Shown: positions 7,429 through 22,281 of the stretch, piece after piece | How the letters are laid out: every line of letters begins with the position of its first letter | Position numbering within the stretch: position 1 is the stretch's first letter | NCBI GenBank assembly: GCA_963971305.1 | Contig: CAXARO010001061.1 | Span: 1-64,000 of the forward strand | Source: Arcuatula senhousia | Taxonomy: Eukaryota > Mollusca > Bivalvia > Mytilida > Mytilidae | Length of the DNA stretch: 64,000 nucleotides | Reading direction: 5' to 3' | Notes under the pieces: generated by a model | Told to the model about the DNA's origin: nothing | What the model saw: only the letters and a program-made list of their open reading frames with translations | Database searches by the model: none | Translations under genes and position numbers: made by a program

Positions 7429-10400
7429 TATTTTGGTTCTTAGGGGTCACTGATCCTGTATACCAAGTTTCATTGAAATATCTTAAGATTTGTTGATTTT
7501 AGAATTTTTAACCAAAGTTTCAAGGGGAATAACTCCTACATTATTGAATATATCAATATGAAAAATACTTGGGCACAAAACCAAGAGTTACTCTACCTGT
7601 TTCAAAAGGATTGAATTTGGTACCTTCTATGGCTTAGGAGGAGATAGAGCAACAAACTTTACAGTGAAAAGGGAGATAATTCTTATATGCAAAAGGGTAC
7701 GGTACCCAAGTGTTTTTTCTGAGACGACAAACCTTGACCGATAAAGTGTACCAACTTTCATCGCGACATGTCGCGTACTTCTACAAGTTGATTTTTGGCG
7801 GAAGAAAAAAAAAAATAATAATAATAATCAGAAGAAATACAATAAGGTCTTCCCTTGGAAAGGGAAAGACCTTAAAAAAGAGGGCAGATGAGACTTTTTC
7901 AGGGATTTTAGGGTAGATATGGTCTAAATATGGTCAAATAAGGTGTATTTACCCAAAAATAACATTTTTTGGTCAAAAATGGCAAATTTCCAAAATTTCA
8001 AAAAAAGGGGGGGCAAAAGTCAACTTTTTTATTTTTGACATCTGGTGACTTTTAATGACTGAAATAGGTTGGAATAGTGAATGTAAGATGATTTGACCTT
8101 CAAAAAACCTTCAAGGTCATACCATGGTTAAATACAGTGATACGGTCTAAAAATCACAAAAATCCATGTCGCGACAACATTTTTTCATTTTTTTCCATTT
8201 TTTTTCTGTGTTGGGTAGAGGGAAAATAAACACACCATTTAAAGTAAAATGGGTACTGAAAAATGTTTCTCCTTCTTGGACTTATTTCGCAATCAAAAAA
8301 TGTTATTTTTTTACAAATCACCAAATGATGACCTTGACCTTTGACCTTGACCTTATTTTGGTTCTTAGGGGTCACTGATCCTGTATACCAAGTTTCATTG
8401 AAATATCTTAAGATTTGTTGATTTTAGAATTTTTAACCAAAGTTTCAAGGGGAATAACTCCTACATTATTGAATATATCAATATGAAAAATACTTGGGCA
8501 CAAAACCAAGAGTTACTCTACCTGTTTCAAAAGGATTGAATTTGGTACCTTCTATGGCTTAGGAGGAGATAGAGCAACAAACTTTACAGTGAAAAGGGAG
8601 ATAATTCTTATATGCAAAAGGGTACGGTACCCAAGTGTTTTTTCTGAGACGACAAACCTTGACCGATAAAGTGTACCAACTTTCATCGCGACATGTCGCG
8701 TACTTCTACAAGTTGATTTTTGGCGGAAGAAAAAAAAAAATAATAATAATAATCAGAAGAAATACAATAAGGTCTTCCCTTGGAAAGGGAAAGACCTTAA
8801 AAAAGAGGGCAGATGAGACTTTTTCAGGGATTTTAGGGTAGATATGGTCTAAATATGGTCAAATAAGGTGTATTTACCCAAAAATAACATTTTTTGGTCA
8901 AAAATGGCAAATTTCCAAAATTTCAAAAAAAGGGGGGGCAAAAGTCAACTTTTTTATTTTTGACATCTGGTGACTTTTAATGACTGAAATAGGTTGGAAT
9001 AGTGAATGTAAGATGATTTGACCTTCAAAAAACCTTCAAGGTCATACCATGGTTAAATACAGTGATACGGTCTAAAAATCACAAAAATCCATGTCGCGAC
9101 AACATTTTTTCATTTTTTTCCATTTTTTTTCTGTGTTGGGTAGAGGGAAAATAAACACACCATTTAAAGTAAAATGGGTACTGAAAAATGTTTCTCCTTC
9201 TTGGACTTATTTCGCAATCAAAAAATGTTATTTTTTTACAAATCACCAAATGATGACCTTGACCTTTGACCTTGACCTTATTTTGGTTCTTAGGGGTCAC
9301 TGATCCTGTATACCAAGTTTCATTGAAATATCTTAAGATTTGTTGATTTTAGAATTTTTAACCAAAGTTTCAAGGGGAATAACTCCTACATTATTGAATA
9401 TATCAATATGAAAAATACTTGGGCACAAAACCAAGAGTTACTCTACCTGTTTCAAAAGGATTGAATTTGGTACCTTCTATGGCTTAGGAGGAGATAGAGC
9501 AACAAACTTTACAGTGAAAAGGGAGATAATTCTTATATGCAAAAGGGTACGGTACCCAAGTGTTTTTTCTGAGACGACAAACCTTGACCGATAAAGTGTA
9601 CCAACTTTCATCGCGACATGTCGCGTACTTCTACAAGTTGATTTTTGGCGGAAGAAAAAAAAAAATAATAATAATAATCAGAAGAAATACAATAAGGTCT
9701 TCCCTTGGAAAGGGAAAGACCTTAAAAAAGAGGGCAGATGAGACTTTTTCAGGGATTTTAGGGTAGATATGGTCTAAATATGGTCAAATAAGGTGTATTT
9801 ACCCAAAAATAACATTTTTTGGTCAAAAATGGCAAATTTCCAAAATTTCAAAAAAAGGGGGGGCAAAAGTCAACTTTTTTATTTTTGACATCTGGTGACT
9901 TTTAATGACTGAAATAGGTTGGAATAGTGAATGTAAGATGATTTGACCTTCAAAAAACCTTCAAGGTCATACCATGGTTAAATACAGTGATACGGTCTAA
10001 AAATCACAAAAATCCATGTCGCGACAACATTTTTTCATTTTTTTCCATTTTTTTTCTGTGTTGGGTAGAGGGAAAATAAACACACCATTTAAAGTAAAAT
10101 GGGTACTGAAAAATGTTTCTCCTTCTTGGACTTATTTCGCAATCAAAAAATGTTATTTTTTTACAAATCACCAAATGATGACCTTGACCTTTGACCTTGA
10201 CCTTATTTTGGTTCTTAGGGGTCACTGATCCTGTATACCAAGTTTCATTGAAATATCTTAAGATTTGTTGATTTTAGAATTTTTAACCAAAGTTTCAAGG
10301 GGAATAACTCCTACATTATTGAATATATCAATATGAAAAATACTTGGGCACAAAACCAAGAGTTACTCTACCTGTTTCAAAAGGATTGAATTTGGTACCT

Positions 10401-13400
10401 TCTATGGCTTAGGAGGAGATAGAGCAACAAACTTTACAGTGAAAAGGGAGATAATTCTTATATGCAAAAGGGTACGGTACCCAAGTGTTTTTTCTGAGAC
10501 GACAAACCTTGACCGATAAAGTGTACCAACTTTCATCGCGACATGTCGCGTACTTCTACAAGTTGATTTTTGGCGGAAGAAAAAAAAAAATAATAATAAT
10601 AATCAGAAGAAATACAATAAGGTCTTCCCTTGGAAAGGGAAAGACCTTAAAAAAGAGGGCAGATGAGACTTTTTCAGGGATTTTAGGGTAGATATGGTCT
10701 AAATATGGTCAAATAAGGTGTATTTACCCAAAAATAACATTTTTTGGTCAAAAATGGCAAATTTCCAAAATTTCAAAAAAAGGGGGGGCAAAAGTCAACT
10801 TTTTTATTTTTGACATCTGGTGACTTTTAATGACTGAAATAGGTTGGAATAGTGAATGTAAGATGATTTGACCTTCAAAAAACCTTCAAGGTCATACCAT
10901 GGTTAAATACAGTGATACGGTCTAAAAATCACAAAAATCCATGTCGCGACAACATTTTTTCATTTTTTTCCATTTTTTTTCTGTGTTGGGTAGAGGGAAA
11001 ATAAACACACCATTTAAAGTAAAATGGGTACTGAAAAATGTTTCTCCTTCTTGGACTTATTTCGCAATCAAAAAATGTTATTTTTTTACAAATCACCAAA
11101 TGATGACCTTGACCTTTGACCTTGACCTTATTTTGGTTCTTAGGGGTCACTGATCCTGTATACCAAGTTTCATTGAAATATCTTAAGATTTGTTGATTTT
11201 AGAATTTTTAACCAAAGTTTCAAGGGGAATAACTCCTACATTATTGAATATATCAATATGAAAAATACTTGGGCACAAAACCAAGAGTTACTCTACCTGT
11301 TTCAAAAGGATTGAATTTGGTACCTTCTATGGCTTAGGAGGAGATAGAGCAACAAACTTTACAGTGAAAAGGGAGATAATTCTTATATGCAAAAGGGTAC
11401 GGTACCCAAGTGTTTTTTCTGAGACGACAAACCTTGACCGATAAAGTGTACCAACTTTCATCGCGACATGTCGCGTACTTCTACAAGTTGATTTTTGGCG
11501 GAAGAAAAAAAAAAATAATAATAATAATCAGAAGAAATACAATAAGGTCTTCCCTTGGAAAGGGAAAGACCTTAAAAAAGAGGGCAGATGAGACTTTTTC
11601 AGGGATTTTAGGGTAGATATGGTCTAAATATGGTCAAATAAGGTGTATTTACCCAAAAATAACATTTTTTGGTCAAAAATGGCAAATTTCCAAAATTTCA
11701 AAAAAAGGGGGGGCAAAAGTCAACTTTTTTATTTTTGACATCTGGTGACTTTTAATGACTGAAATAGGTTGGAATAGTGAATGTAAGATGATTTGACCTT
11801 CAAAAAACCTTCAAGGTCATACCATGGTTAAATACAGTGATACGGTCTAAAAATCACAAAAATCCATGTCGCGACAACATTTTTTCATTTTTTTCCATTT
11901 TTTTTCTGTGTTGGGTAGAGGGAAAATAAACACACCATTTAAAGTAAAATGGGTACTGAAAAATGTTTCTCCTTCTTGGACTTATTTCGCAATCAAAAAA
12001 TGTTATTTTTTTACAAATCACCAAATGATGACCTTGACCTTTGACCTTGACCTTATTTTGGTTCTTAGGGGTCACTGATCCTGTATACCAAGTTTCATTG
12101 AAATATCTTAAGATTTGTTGATTTTAGAATTTTTAACCAAAGTTTCAAGGGGAATAACTCCTACATTATTGAATATATCAATATGAAAAATACTTGGGCA
12201 CAAAACCAAGAGTTACTCTACCTGTTTCAAAAGGATTGAATTTGGTACCTTCTATGGCTTAGGAGGAGATAGAGCAACAAACTTTACAGTGAAAAGGGAG
12301 ATAATTCTTATATGCAAAAGGGTACGGTACCCAAGTGTTTTTTCTGAGACGACAAACCTTGACCGATAAAGTGTACCAACTTTCATCGCGACATGTCGCG
12401 TACTTCTACAAGTTGATTTTTGGCGGAAGAAAAAAAAAAATAATAATAATAATCAGAAGAAATACAATAAGGTCTTCCCTTGGAAAGGGAAAGACCTTAA
12501 AAAAGAGGGCAGATGAGACTTTTTCAGGGATTTTAGGGTAGATATGGTCTAAATATGGTCAAATAAGGTGTATTTACCCAAAAATAACATTTTTTGGTCA
12601 AAAATGGCAAATTTCCAAAATTTCAAAAAAAGGGGGGGCAAAAGTCAACTTTTTTATTTTTGACATCTGGTGACTTTTAATGACTGAAATAGGTTGGAAT
12701 AGTGAATGTAAGATGATTTGACCTTCAAAAAACCTTCAAGGTCATACCATGGTTAAATACAGTGATACGGTCTAAAAATCACAAAAATCCATGTCGCGAC
12801 AACATTTTTTCATTTTTTTCCATTTTTTTTCTGTGTTGGGTAGAGGGAAAATAAACACACCATTTAAAGTAAAATGGGTACTGAAAAATGTTTCTCCTTC
12901 TTGGACTTATTTCGCAATCAAAAAATGTTATTTTTTTACAAATCACCAAATGATGACCTTGACCTTTGACCTTGACCTTATTTTGGTTCTTAGGGGTCAC
13001 TGATCCTGTATACCAAGTTTCATTGAAATATCTTAAGATTTGTTGATTTTAGAATTTTTAACCAAAGTTTCAAGGGGAATAACTCCTACATTATTGAATA
13101 TATCAATATGAAAAATACTTGGGCACAAAACCAAGAGTTACTCTACCTGTTTCAAAAGGATTGAATTTGGTACCTTCTATGGCTTAGGAGGAGATAGAGC
13201 AACAAACTTTACAGTGAAAAGGGAGATAATTCTTATATGCAAAAGGGTACGGTACCCAAGTGTTTTTTCTGAGACGACAAACCTTGACCGATAAAGTGTA
13301 CCAACTTTCATCGCGACATGTCGCGTACTTCTACAAGTTGATTTTTGGCGGAAGAAAAAAAAAAATAATAATAATAATCAGAAGAAATACAATAAGGTCT

Positions 13401-16400
13401 TCCCTTGGAAAGGGAAAGACCTTAAAAAAGAGGGCAGATGAGACTTTTTCAGGGATTTTAGGGTAGATATGGTCTAAATATGGTCAAATAAGGTGTATTT
13501 ACCCAAAAATAACATTTTTTGGTCAAAAATGGCAAATTTCCAAAATTTCAAAAAAAGGGGGGGCAAAAGTCAACTTTTTTATTTTTGACATCTGGTGACT
13601 TTTAATGACTGAAATAGGTTGGAATAGTGAATGTAAGATGATTTGACCTTCAAAAAACCTTCAAGGTCATACCATGGTTAAATACAGTGATACGGTCTAA
13701 AAATCACAAAAATCCATGTCGCGACAACATTTTTTCATTTTTTTCCATTTTTTTTCTGTGTTGGGTAGAGGGAAAATAAACACACCATTTAAAGTAAAAT
13801 GGGTACTGAAAAATGTTTCTCCTTCTTGGACTTATTTCGCAATCAAAAAATGTTATTTTTTTACAAATCACCAAATGATGACCTTGACCTTTGACCTTGA
13901 CCTTATTTTGGTTCTTAGGGGTCACTGATCCTGTATACCAAGTTTCATTGAAATATCTTAAGATTTGTTGATTTTAGAATTTTTAACCAAAGTTTCAAGG
14001 GGAATAACTCCTACATTATTGAATATATCAATATGAAAAATACTTGGGCACAAAACCAAGAGTTACTCTACCTGTTTCAAAAGGATTGAATTTGGTACCT
14101 TCTATGGCTTAGGAGGAGATAGAGCAACAAACTTTACAGTGAAAAGGGAGATAATTCTTATATGCAAAAGGGTACGGTACCCAAGTGTTTTTTCTGAGAC
14201 GACAAACCTTGACCGATAAAGTGTACCAACTTTCATCGCGACATGTCGCGTACTTCTACAAGTTGATTTTTGGCGGAAGAAAAAAAAAAATAATAATAAT
14301 AATCAGAAGAAATACAATAAGGTCTTCCCTTGGAAAGGGAAAGACCTTAAAAAAGAGGGCAGATGAGACTTTTTCAGGGATTTTAGGGTAGATATGGTCT
14401 AAATATGGTCAAATAAGGTGTATTTACCCAAAAATAACATTTTTTGGTCAAAAATGGCAAATTTCCAAAATTTCAAAAAAAGGGGGGGCAAAAGTCAACT
14501 TTTTTATTTTTGACATCTGGTGACTTTTAATGACTGAAATAGGTTGGAATAGTGAATGTAAGATGATTTGACCTTCAAAAAACCTTCAAGGTCATACCAT
14601 GGTTAAATACAGTGATACGGTCTAAAAATCACAAAAATCCATGTCGCGACAACATTTTTTCATTTTTTTCCATTTTTTTTCTGTGTTGGGTAGAGGGAAA
14701 ATAAACACACCATTTAAAGTAAAATGGGTACTGAAAAATGTTTCTCCTTCTTGGACTTATTTCGCAATCAAAAAATGTTATTTTTTTACAAATCACCAAA
14801 TGATGACCTTGACCTTTGACCTTGACCTTATTTTGGTTCTTAGGGGTCACTGATCCTGTATACCAAGTTTCATTGAAATATCTTAAGATTTGTTGATTTT
14901 AGAATTTTTAACCAAAGTTTCAAGGGGAATAACTCCTACATTATTGAATATATCAATATGAAAAATACTTGGGCACAAAACCAAGAGTTACTCTACCTGT
15001 TTCAAAAGGATTGAATTTGGTACCTTCTATGGCTTAGGAGGAGATAGAGCAACAAACTTTACAGTGAAAAGGGAGATAATTCTTATATGCAAAAGGGTAC
15101 GGTACCCAAGTGTTTTTTCTGAGACGACAAACCTTGACCGATAAAGTGTACCAACTTTCATCGCGACATGTCGCGTACTTCTACAAGTTGATTTTTGGCG
15201 GAAGAAAAAAAAAAATAATAATAATAATCAGAAGAAATACAATAAGGTCTTCCCTTGGAAAGGGAAAGACCTTAAAAAAGAGGGCAGATGAGACTTTTTC
15301 AGGGATTTTAGGGTAGATATGGTCTAAATATGGTCAAATAAGGTGTATTTACCCAAAAATAACATTTTTTGGTCAAAAATGGCAAATTTCCAAAATTTCA
15401 AAAAAAGGGGGGGCAAAAGTCAACTTTTTTATTTTTGACATCTGGTGACTTTTAATGACTGAAATAGGTTGGAATAGTGAATGTAAGATGATTTGACCTT
15501 CAAAAAACCTTCAAGGTCATACCATGGTTAAATACAGTGATACGGTCTAAAAATCACAAAAATCCATGTCGCGACAACATTTTTTCATTTTTTTCCATTT
15601 TTTTTCTGTGTTGGGTAGAGGGAAAATAAACACACCATTTAAAGTAAAATGGGTACTGAAAAATGTTTCTCCTTCTTGGACTTATTTCGCAATCAAAAAA
15701 TGTTATTTTTTTACAAATCACCAAATGATGACCTTGACCTTTGACCTTGACCTTATTTTGGTTCTTAGGGGTCACTGATCCTGTATACCAAGTTTCATTG
15801 AAATATCTTAAGATTTGTTGATTTTAGAATTTTTAACCAAAGTTTCAAGGGGAATAACTCCTACATTATTGAATATATCAATATGAAAAATACTTGGGCA
15901 CAAAACCAAGAGTTACTCTACCTGTTTCAAAAGGATTGAATTTGGTACCTTCTATGGCTTAGGAGGAGATAGAGCAACAAACTTTACAGTGAAAAGGGAG
16001 ATAATTCTTATATGCAAAAGGGTACGGTACCCAAGTGTTTTTTCTGAGACGACAAACCTTGACCGATAAAGTGTACCAACTTTCATCGCGACATGTCGCG
16101 TACTTCTACAAGTTGATTTTTGGCGGAAGAAAAAAAAAAATAATAATAATAATCAGAAGAAATACAATAAGGTCTTCCCTTGGAAAGGGAAAGACCTTAA
16201 AAAAGAGGGCAGATGAGACTTTTTCAGGGATTTTAGGGTAGATATGGTCTAAATATGGTCAAATAAGGTGTATTTACCCAAAAATAACATTTTTTGGTCA
16301 AAAATGGCAAATTTCCAAAATTTCAAAAAAAGGGGGGGCAAAAGTCAACTTTTTTATTTTTGACATCTGGTGACTTTTAATGACTGAAATAGGTTGGAAT

Positions 16401-19400
16401 AGTGAATGTAAGATGATTTGACCTTCAAAAAACCTTCAAGGTCATACCATGGTTAAATACAGTGATACGGTCTAAAAATCACAAAAATCCATGTCGCGAC
16501 AACATTTTTTCATTTTTTTCCATTTTTTTTCTGTGTTGGGTAGAGGGAAAATAAACACACCATTTAAAGTAAAATGGGTACTGAAAAATGTTTCTCCTTC
16601 TTGGACTTATTTCGCAATCAAAAAATGTTATTTTTTTACAAATCACCAAATGATGACCTTGACCTTTGACCTTGACCTTATTTTGGTTCTTAGGGGTCAC
16701 TGATCCTGTATACCAAGTTTCATTGAAATATCTTAAGATTTGTTGATTTTAGAATTTTTAACCAAAGTTTCAAGGGGAATAACTCCTACATTATTGAATA
16801 TATCAATATGAAAAATACTTGGGCACAAAACCAAGAGTTACTCTACCTGTTTCAAAAGGATTGAATTTGGTACCTTCTATGGCTTAGGAGGAGATAGAGC
16901 AACAAACTTTACAGTGAAAAGGGAGATAATTCTTATATGCAAAAGGGTACGGTACCCAAGTGTTTTTTCTGAGACGACAAACCTTGACCGATAAAGTGTA
17001 CCAACTTTCATCGCGACATGTCGCGTACTTCTACAAGTTGATTTTTGGCGGAAGAAAAAAAAAAATAATAATAATAATCAGAAGAAATACAATAAGGTCT
17101 TCCCTTGGAAAGGGAAAGACCTTAAAAAAGAGGGCAGATGAGACTTTTTCAGGGATTTTAGGGTAGATATGGTCTAAATATGGTCAAATAAGGTGTATTT
17201 ACCCAAAAATAACATTTTTTGGTCAAAAATGGCAAATTTCCAAAATTTCAAAAAAAGGGGGGGCAAAAGTCAACTTTTTTATTTTTGACATCTGGTGACT
17301 TTTAATGACTGAAATAGGTTGGAATAGTGAATGTAAGATGATTTGACCTTCAAAAAACCTTCAAGGTCATACCATGGTTAAATACAGTGATACGGTCTAA
17401 AAATCACAAAAATCCATGTCGCGACAACATTTTTTCATTTTTTTCCATTTTTTTTCTGTGTTGGGTAGAGGGAAAATAAACACACCATTTAAAGTAAAAT
17501 GGGTACTGAAAAATGTTTCTCCTTCTTGGACTTATTTCGCAATCAAAAAATGTTATTTTTTTACAAATCACCAAATGATGACCTTGACCTTTGACCTTGA
17601 CCTTATTTTGGTTCTTAGGGGTCACTGATCCTGTATACCAAGTTTCATTGAAATATCTTAAGATTTGTTGATTTTAGAATTTTTAACCAAAGTTTCAAGG
17701 GGAATAACTCCTACATTATTGAATATATCAATATGAAAAATACTTGGGCACAAAACCAAGAGTTACTCTACCTGTTTCAAAAGGATTGAATTTGGTACCT
17801 TCTATGGCTTAGGAGGAGATAGAGCAACAAACTTTACAGTGAAAAGGGAGATAATTCTTATATGCAAAAGGGTACGGTACCCAAGTGTTTTTTCTGAGAC
17901 GACAAACCTTGACCGATAAAGTGTACCAACTTTCATCGCGACATGTCGCGTACTTCTACAAGTTGATTTTTGGCGGAAGAAAAAAAAAAATAATAATAAT
18001 AATCAGAAGAAATACAATAAGGTCTTCCCTTGGAAAGGGAAAGACCTTAAAAAAGAGGGCAGATGAGACTTTTTCAGGGATTTTAGGGTAGATATGGTCT
18101 AAATATGGTCAAATAAGGTGTATTTACCCAAAAATAACATTTTTTGGTCAAAAATGGCAAATTTCCAAAATTTCAAAAAAAGGGGGGGCAAAAGTCAACT
18201 TTTTTATTTTTGACATCTGGTGACTTTTAATGACTGAAATAGGTTGGAATAGTGAATGTAAGATGATTTGACCTTCAAAAAACCTTCAAGGTCATACCAT
18301 GGTTAAATACAGTGATACGGTCTAAAAATCACAAAAATCCATGTCGCGACAACATTTTTTCATTTTTTTCCATTTTTTTTCTGTGTTGGGTAGAGGGAAA
18401 ATAAACACACCATTTAAAGTAAAATGGGTACTGAAAAATGTTTCTCCTTCTTGGACTTATTTCGCAATCAAAAAATGTTATTTTTTTACAAATCACCAAA
18501 TGATGACCTTGACCTTTGACCTTGACCTTATTTTGGTTCTTAGGGGTCACTGATCCTGTATACCAAGTTTCATTGAAATATCTTAAGATTTGTTGATTTT
18601 AGAATTTTTAACCAAAGTTTCAAGGGGAATAACTCCTACATTATTGAATATATCAATATGAAAAATACTTGGGCACAAAACCAAGAGTTACTCTACCTGT
18701 TTCAAAAGGATTGAATTTGGTACCTTCTATGGCTTAGGAGGAGATAGAGCAACAAACTTTACAGTGAAAAGGGAGATAATTCTTATATGCAAAAGGGTAC
18801 GGTACCCAAGTGTTTTTTCTGAGACGACAAACCTTGACCGATAAAGTGTACCAACTTTCATCGCGACATGTCGCGTACTTCTACAAGTTGATTTTTGGCG
18901 GAAGAAAAAAAAAAATAATAATAATAATCAGAAGAAATACAATAAGGTCTTCCCTTGGAAAGGGAAAGACCTTAAAAAAGAGGGCAGATGAGACTTTTTC
19001 AGGGATTTTAGGGTAGATATGGTCTAAATATGGTCAAATAAGGTGTATTTACCCAAAAATAACATTTTTTGGTCAAAAATGGCAAATTTCCAAAATTTCA
19101 AAAAAAGGGGGGGCAAAAGTCAACTTTTTTATTTTTGACATCTGGTGACTTTTAATGACTGAAATAGGTTGGAATAGTGAATGTAAGATGATTTGACCTT
19201 CAAAAAACCTTCAAGGTCATACCATGGTTAAATACAGTGATACGGTCTAAAAATCACAAAAATCCATGTCGCGACAACATTTTTTCATTTTTTTCCATTT
19301 TTTTTCTGTGTTGGGTAGAGGGAAAATAAACACACCATTTAAAGTAAAATGGGTACTGAAAAATGTTTCTCCTTCTTGGACTTATTTCGCAATCAAAAAA

Positions 19401-22281
19401 TGTTATTTTTTTACAAATCACCAAATGATGACCTTGACCTTTGACCTTGACCTTATTTTGGTTCTTAGGGGTCACTGATCCTGTATACCAAGTTTCATTG
19501 AAATATCTTAAGATTTGTTGATTTTAGAATTTTTAACCAAAGTTTCAAGGGGAATAACTCCTACATTATTGAATATATCAATATGAAAAATACTTGGGCA
19601 CAAAACCAAGAGTTACTCTACCTGTTTCAAAAGGATTGAATTTGGTACCTTCTATGGCTTAGGAGGAGATAGAGCAACAAACTTTACAGTGAAAAGGGAG
19701 ATAATTCTTATATGCAAAAGGGTACGGTACCCAAGTGTTTTTTCTGAGACGACAAACCTTGACCGATAAAGTGTACCAACTTTCATCGCGACATGTCGCG
19801 TACTTCTACAAGTTGATTTTTGGCGGAAGAAAAAAAAAAATAATAATAATAATCAGAAGAAATACAATAAGGTCTTCCCTTGGAAAGGGAAAGACCTTAA
19901 AAAAGAGGGCAGATGAGACTTTTTCAGGGATTTTAGGGTAGATATGGTCTAAATATGGTCAAATAAGGTGTATTTACCCAAAAATAACATTTTTTGGTCA
20001 AAAATGGCAAATTTCCAAAATTTCAAAAAAAGGGGGGGCAAAAGTCAACTTTTTTATTTTTGACATCTGGTGACTTTTAATGACTGAAATAGGTTGGAAT
20101 AGTGAATGTAAGATGATTTGACCTTCAAAAAACCTTCAAGGTCATACCATGGTTAAATACAGTGATACGGTCTAAAAATCACAAAAATCCATGTCGCGAC
20201 AACATTTTTTCATTTTTTTCCATTTTTTTTCTGTGTTGGGTAGAGGGAAAATAAACACACCATTTAAAGTAAAATGGGTACTGAAAAATGTTTCTCCTTC
20301 TTGGACTTATTTCGCAATCAAAAAATGTTATTTTTTTACAAATCACCAAATGATGACCTTGACCTTTGACCTTGACCTTATTTTGGTTCTTAGGGGTCAC
20401 TGATCCTGTATACCAAGTTTCATTGAAATATCTTAAGATTTGTTGATTTTAGAATTTTTAACCAAAGTTTCAAGGGGAATAACTCCTACATTATTGAATA
20501 TATCAATATGAAAAATACTTGGGCACAAAACCAAGAGTTACTCTACCTGTTTCAAAAGGATTGAATTTGGTACCTTCTATGGCTTAGGAGGAGATAGAGC
20601 AACAAACTTTACAGTGAAAAGGGAGATAATTCTTATATGCAAAAGGGTACGGTACCCAAGTGTTTTTTCTGAGACGACAAACCTTGACCGATAAAGTGTA
20701 CCAACTTTCATCGCGACATGTCGCGTACTTCTACAAGTTGATTTTTGGCGGAAGAAAAAAAAAAATAATAATAATAATCAGAAGAAATACAATAAGGTCT
20801 TCCCTTGGAAAGGGAAAGACCTTAAAAAAGAGGGCAGATGAGACTTTTTCAGGGATTTTAGGGTAGATATGGTCTAAATATGGTCAAATAAGGTGTATTT
20901 ACCCAAAAATAACATTTTTTGGTCAAAAATGGCAAATTTCCAAAATTTCAAAAAAAGGGGGGGCAAAAGTCAACTTTTTTATTTTTGACATCTGGTGACT
21001 TTTAATGACTGAAATAGGTTGGAATAGTGAATGTAAGATGATTTGACCTTCAAAAAACCTTCAAGGTCATACCATGGTTAAATACAGTGATACGGTCTAA
21101 AAATCACAAAAATCCATGTCGCGACAACATTTTTTCATTTTTTTCCATTTTTTTTCTGTGTTGGGTAGAGGGAAAATAAACACACCATTTAAAGTAAAAT
21201 GGGTACTGAAAAATGTTTCTCCTTCTTGGACTTATTTCGCAATCAAAAAATGTTATTTTTTTACAAATCACCAAATGATGACCTTGACCTTTGACCTTGA
21301 CCTTATTTTGGTTCTTAGGGGTCACTGATCCTGTATACCAAGTTTCATTGAAATATCTTAAGATTTGTTGATTTTAGAATTTTTAACCAAAGTTTCAAGG
21401 GGAATAACTCCTACATTATTGAATATATCAATATGAAAAATACTTGGGCACAAAACCAAGAGTTACTCTACCTGTTTCAAAAGGATTGAATTTGGTACCT
21501 TCTATGGCTTAGGAGGAGATAGAGCAACAAACTTTACAGTGAAAAGGGAGATAATTCTTATATGCAAAAGGGTACGGTACCCAAGTGTTTTTTCTGAGAC
21601 GACAAACCTTGACCGATAAAGTGTACCAACTTTCATCGCGACATGTCGCGTACTTCTACAAGTTGATTTTTGGCGGAAGAAAAAAAAAAATAATAATAAT
21701 AATCAGAAGAAATACAATAAGGTCTTCCCTTGGAAAGGGAAAGACCTTAAAAAAGAGGGCAGATGAGACTTTTTCAGGGATTTTAGGGTAGATATGGTCT
21801 AAATATGGTCAAATAAGGTGTATTTACCCAAAAATAACATTTTTTGGTCAAAAATGGCAAATTTCCAAAATTTCAAAAAAAGGGGGGGCAAAAGTCAACT
21901 TTTTTATTTTTGACATCTGGTGACTTTTAATGACTGAAATAGGTTGGAATAGTGAATGTAAGATGATTTGACCTTCAAAAAACCTTCAAGGTCATACCAT
22001 GGTTAAATACAGTGATACGGTCTAAAAATCACAAAAATCCATGTCGCGACAACATTTTTTCATTTTTTTCCATTTTTTTTCTGTGTTGGGTAGAGGGAAA
22101 ATAAACACACCATTTAAAGTAAAATGGGTACTGAAAAATGTTTCTCCTTCTTGGACTTATTTCGCAATCAAAAAATGTTATTTTTTTACAAATCACCAAA
22201 TGATGACCTTGACCTTTGACCTTGACCTTATTTTGGTTCTTAGGGGTCACTGATCCTGTATACCAAGTTTCATTGAAATAT

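Larger units (their letters stand above)
6557..7481 (+). repeat. Representative block A unit
   Basis: In order, the unit contains: CTTAAGATTTG start; a 200-bp stretch including CAAGGGGAATAACTCCTACA; a near-palindrome GGGTACGGTACCC (6770-6782); the CG-rich palindrome (6837-6850); an A11 plus (TAA)n tract (6880-6903); the AAGGTCTT hairpin (6919-6948); an A7G7 run near 7075-7087; an inverted TGACCTT...AAGGTCA pair (7169-7194); the palindrome TGTCGCGACA (7242-7251); T-rich tracts at 7255-7280; and the TGACCT cluster (7404-7428). ATGTCGCG occurs twice, once in each CG palindrome. No credible protein is encoded. Confidence 0.93.

Noticed and set aside
7229..7450. Overlapping plus- and minus-strand frames of about 70 codons in each block A unit
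   Set aside because: Both are low-complexity readings of T-rich and TGACCT-rich sequence on opposite strands of the same DNA, and they are lost in block C.
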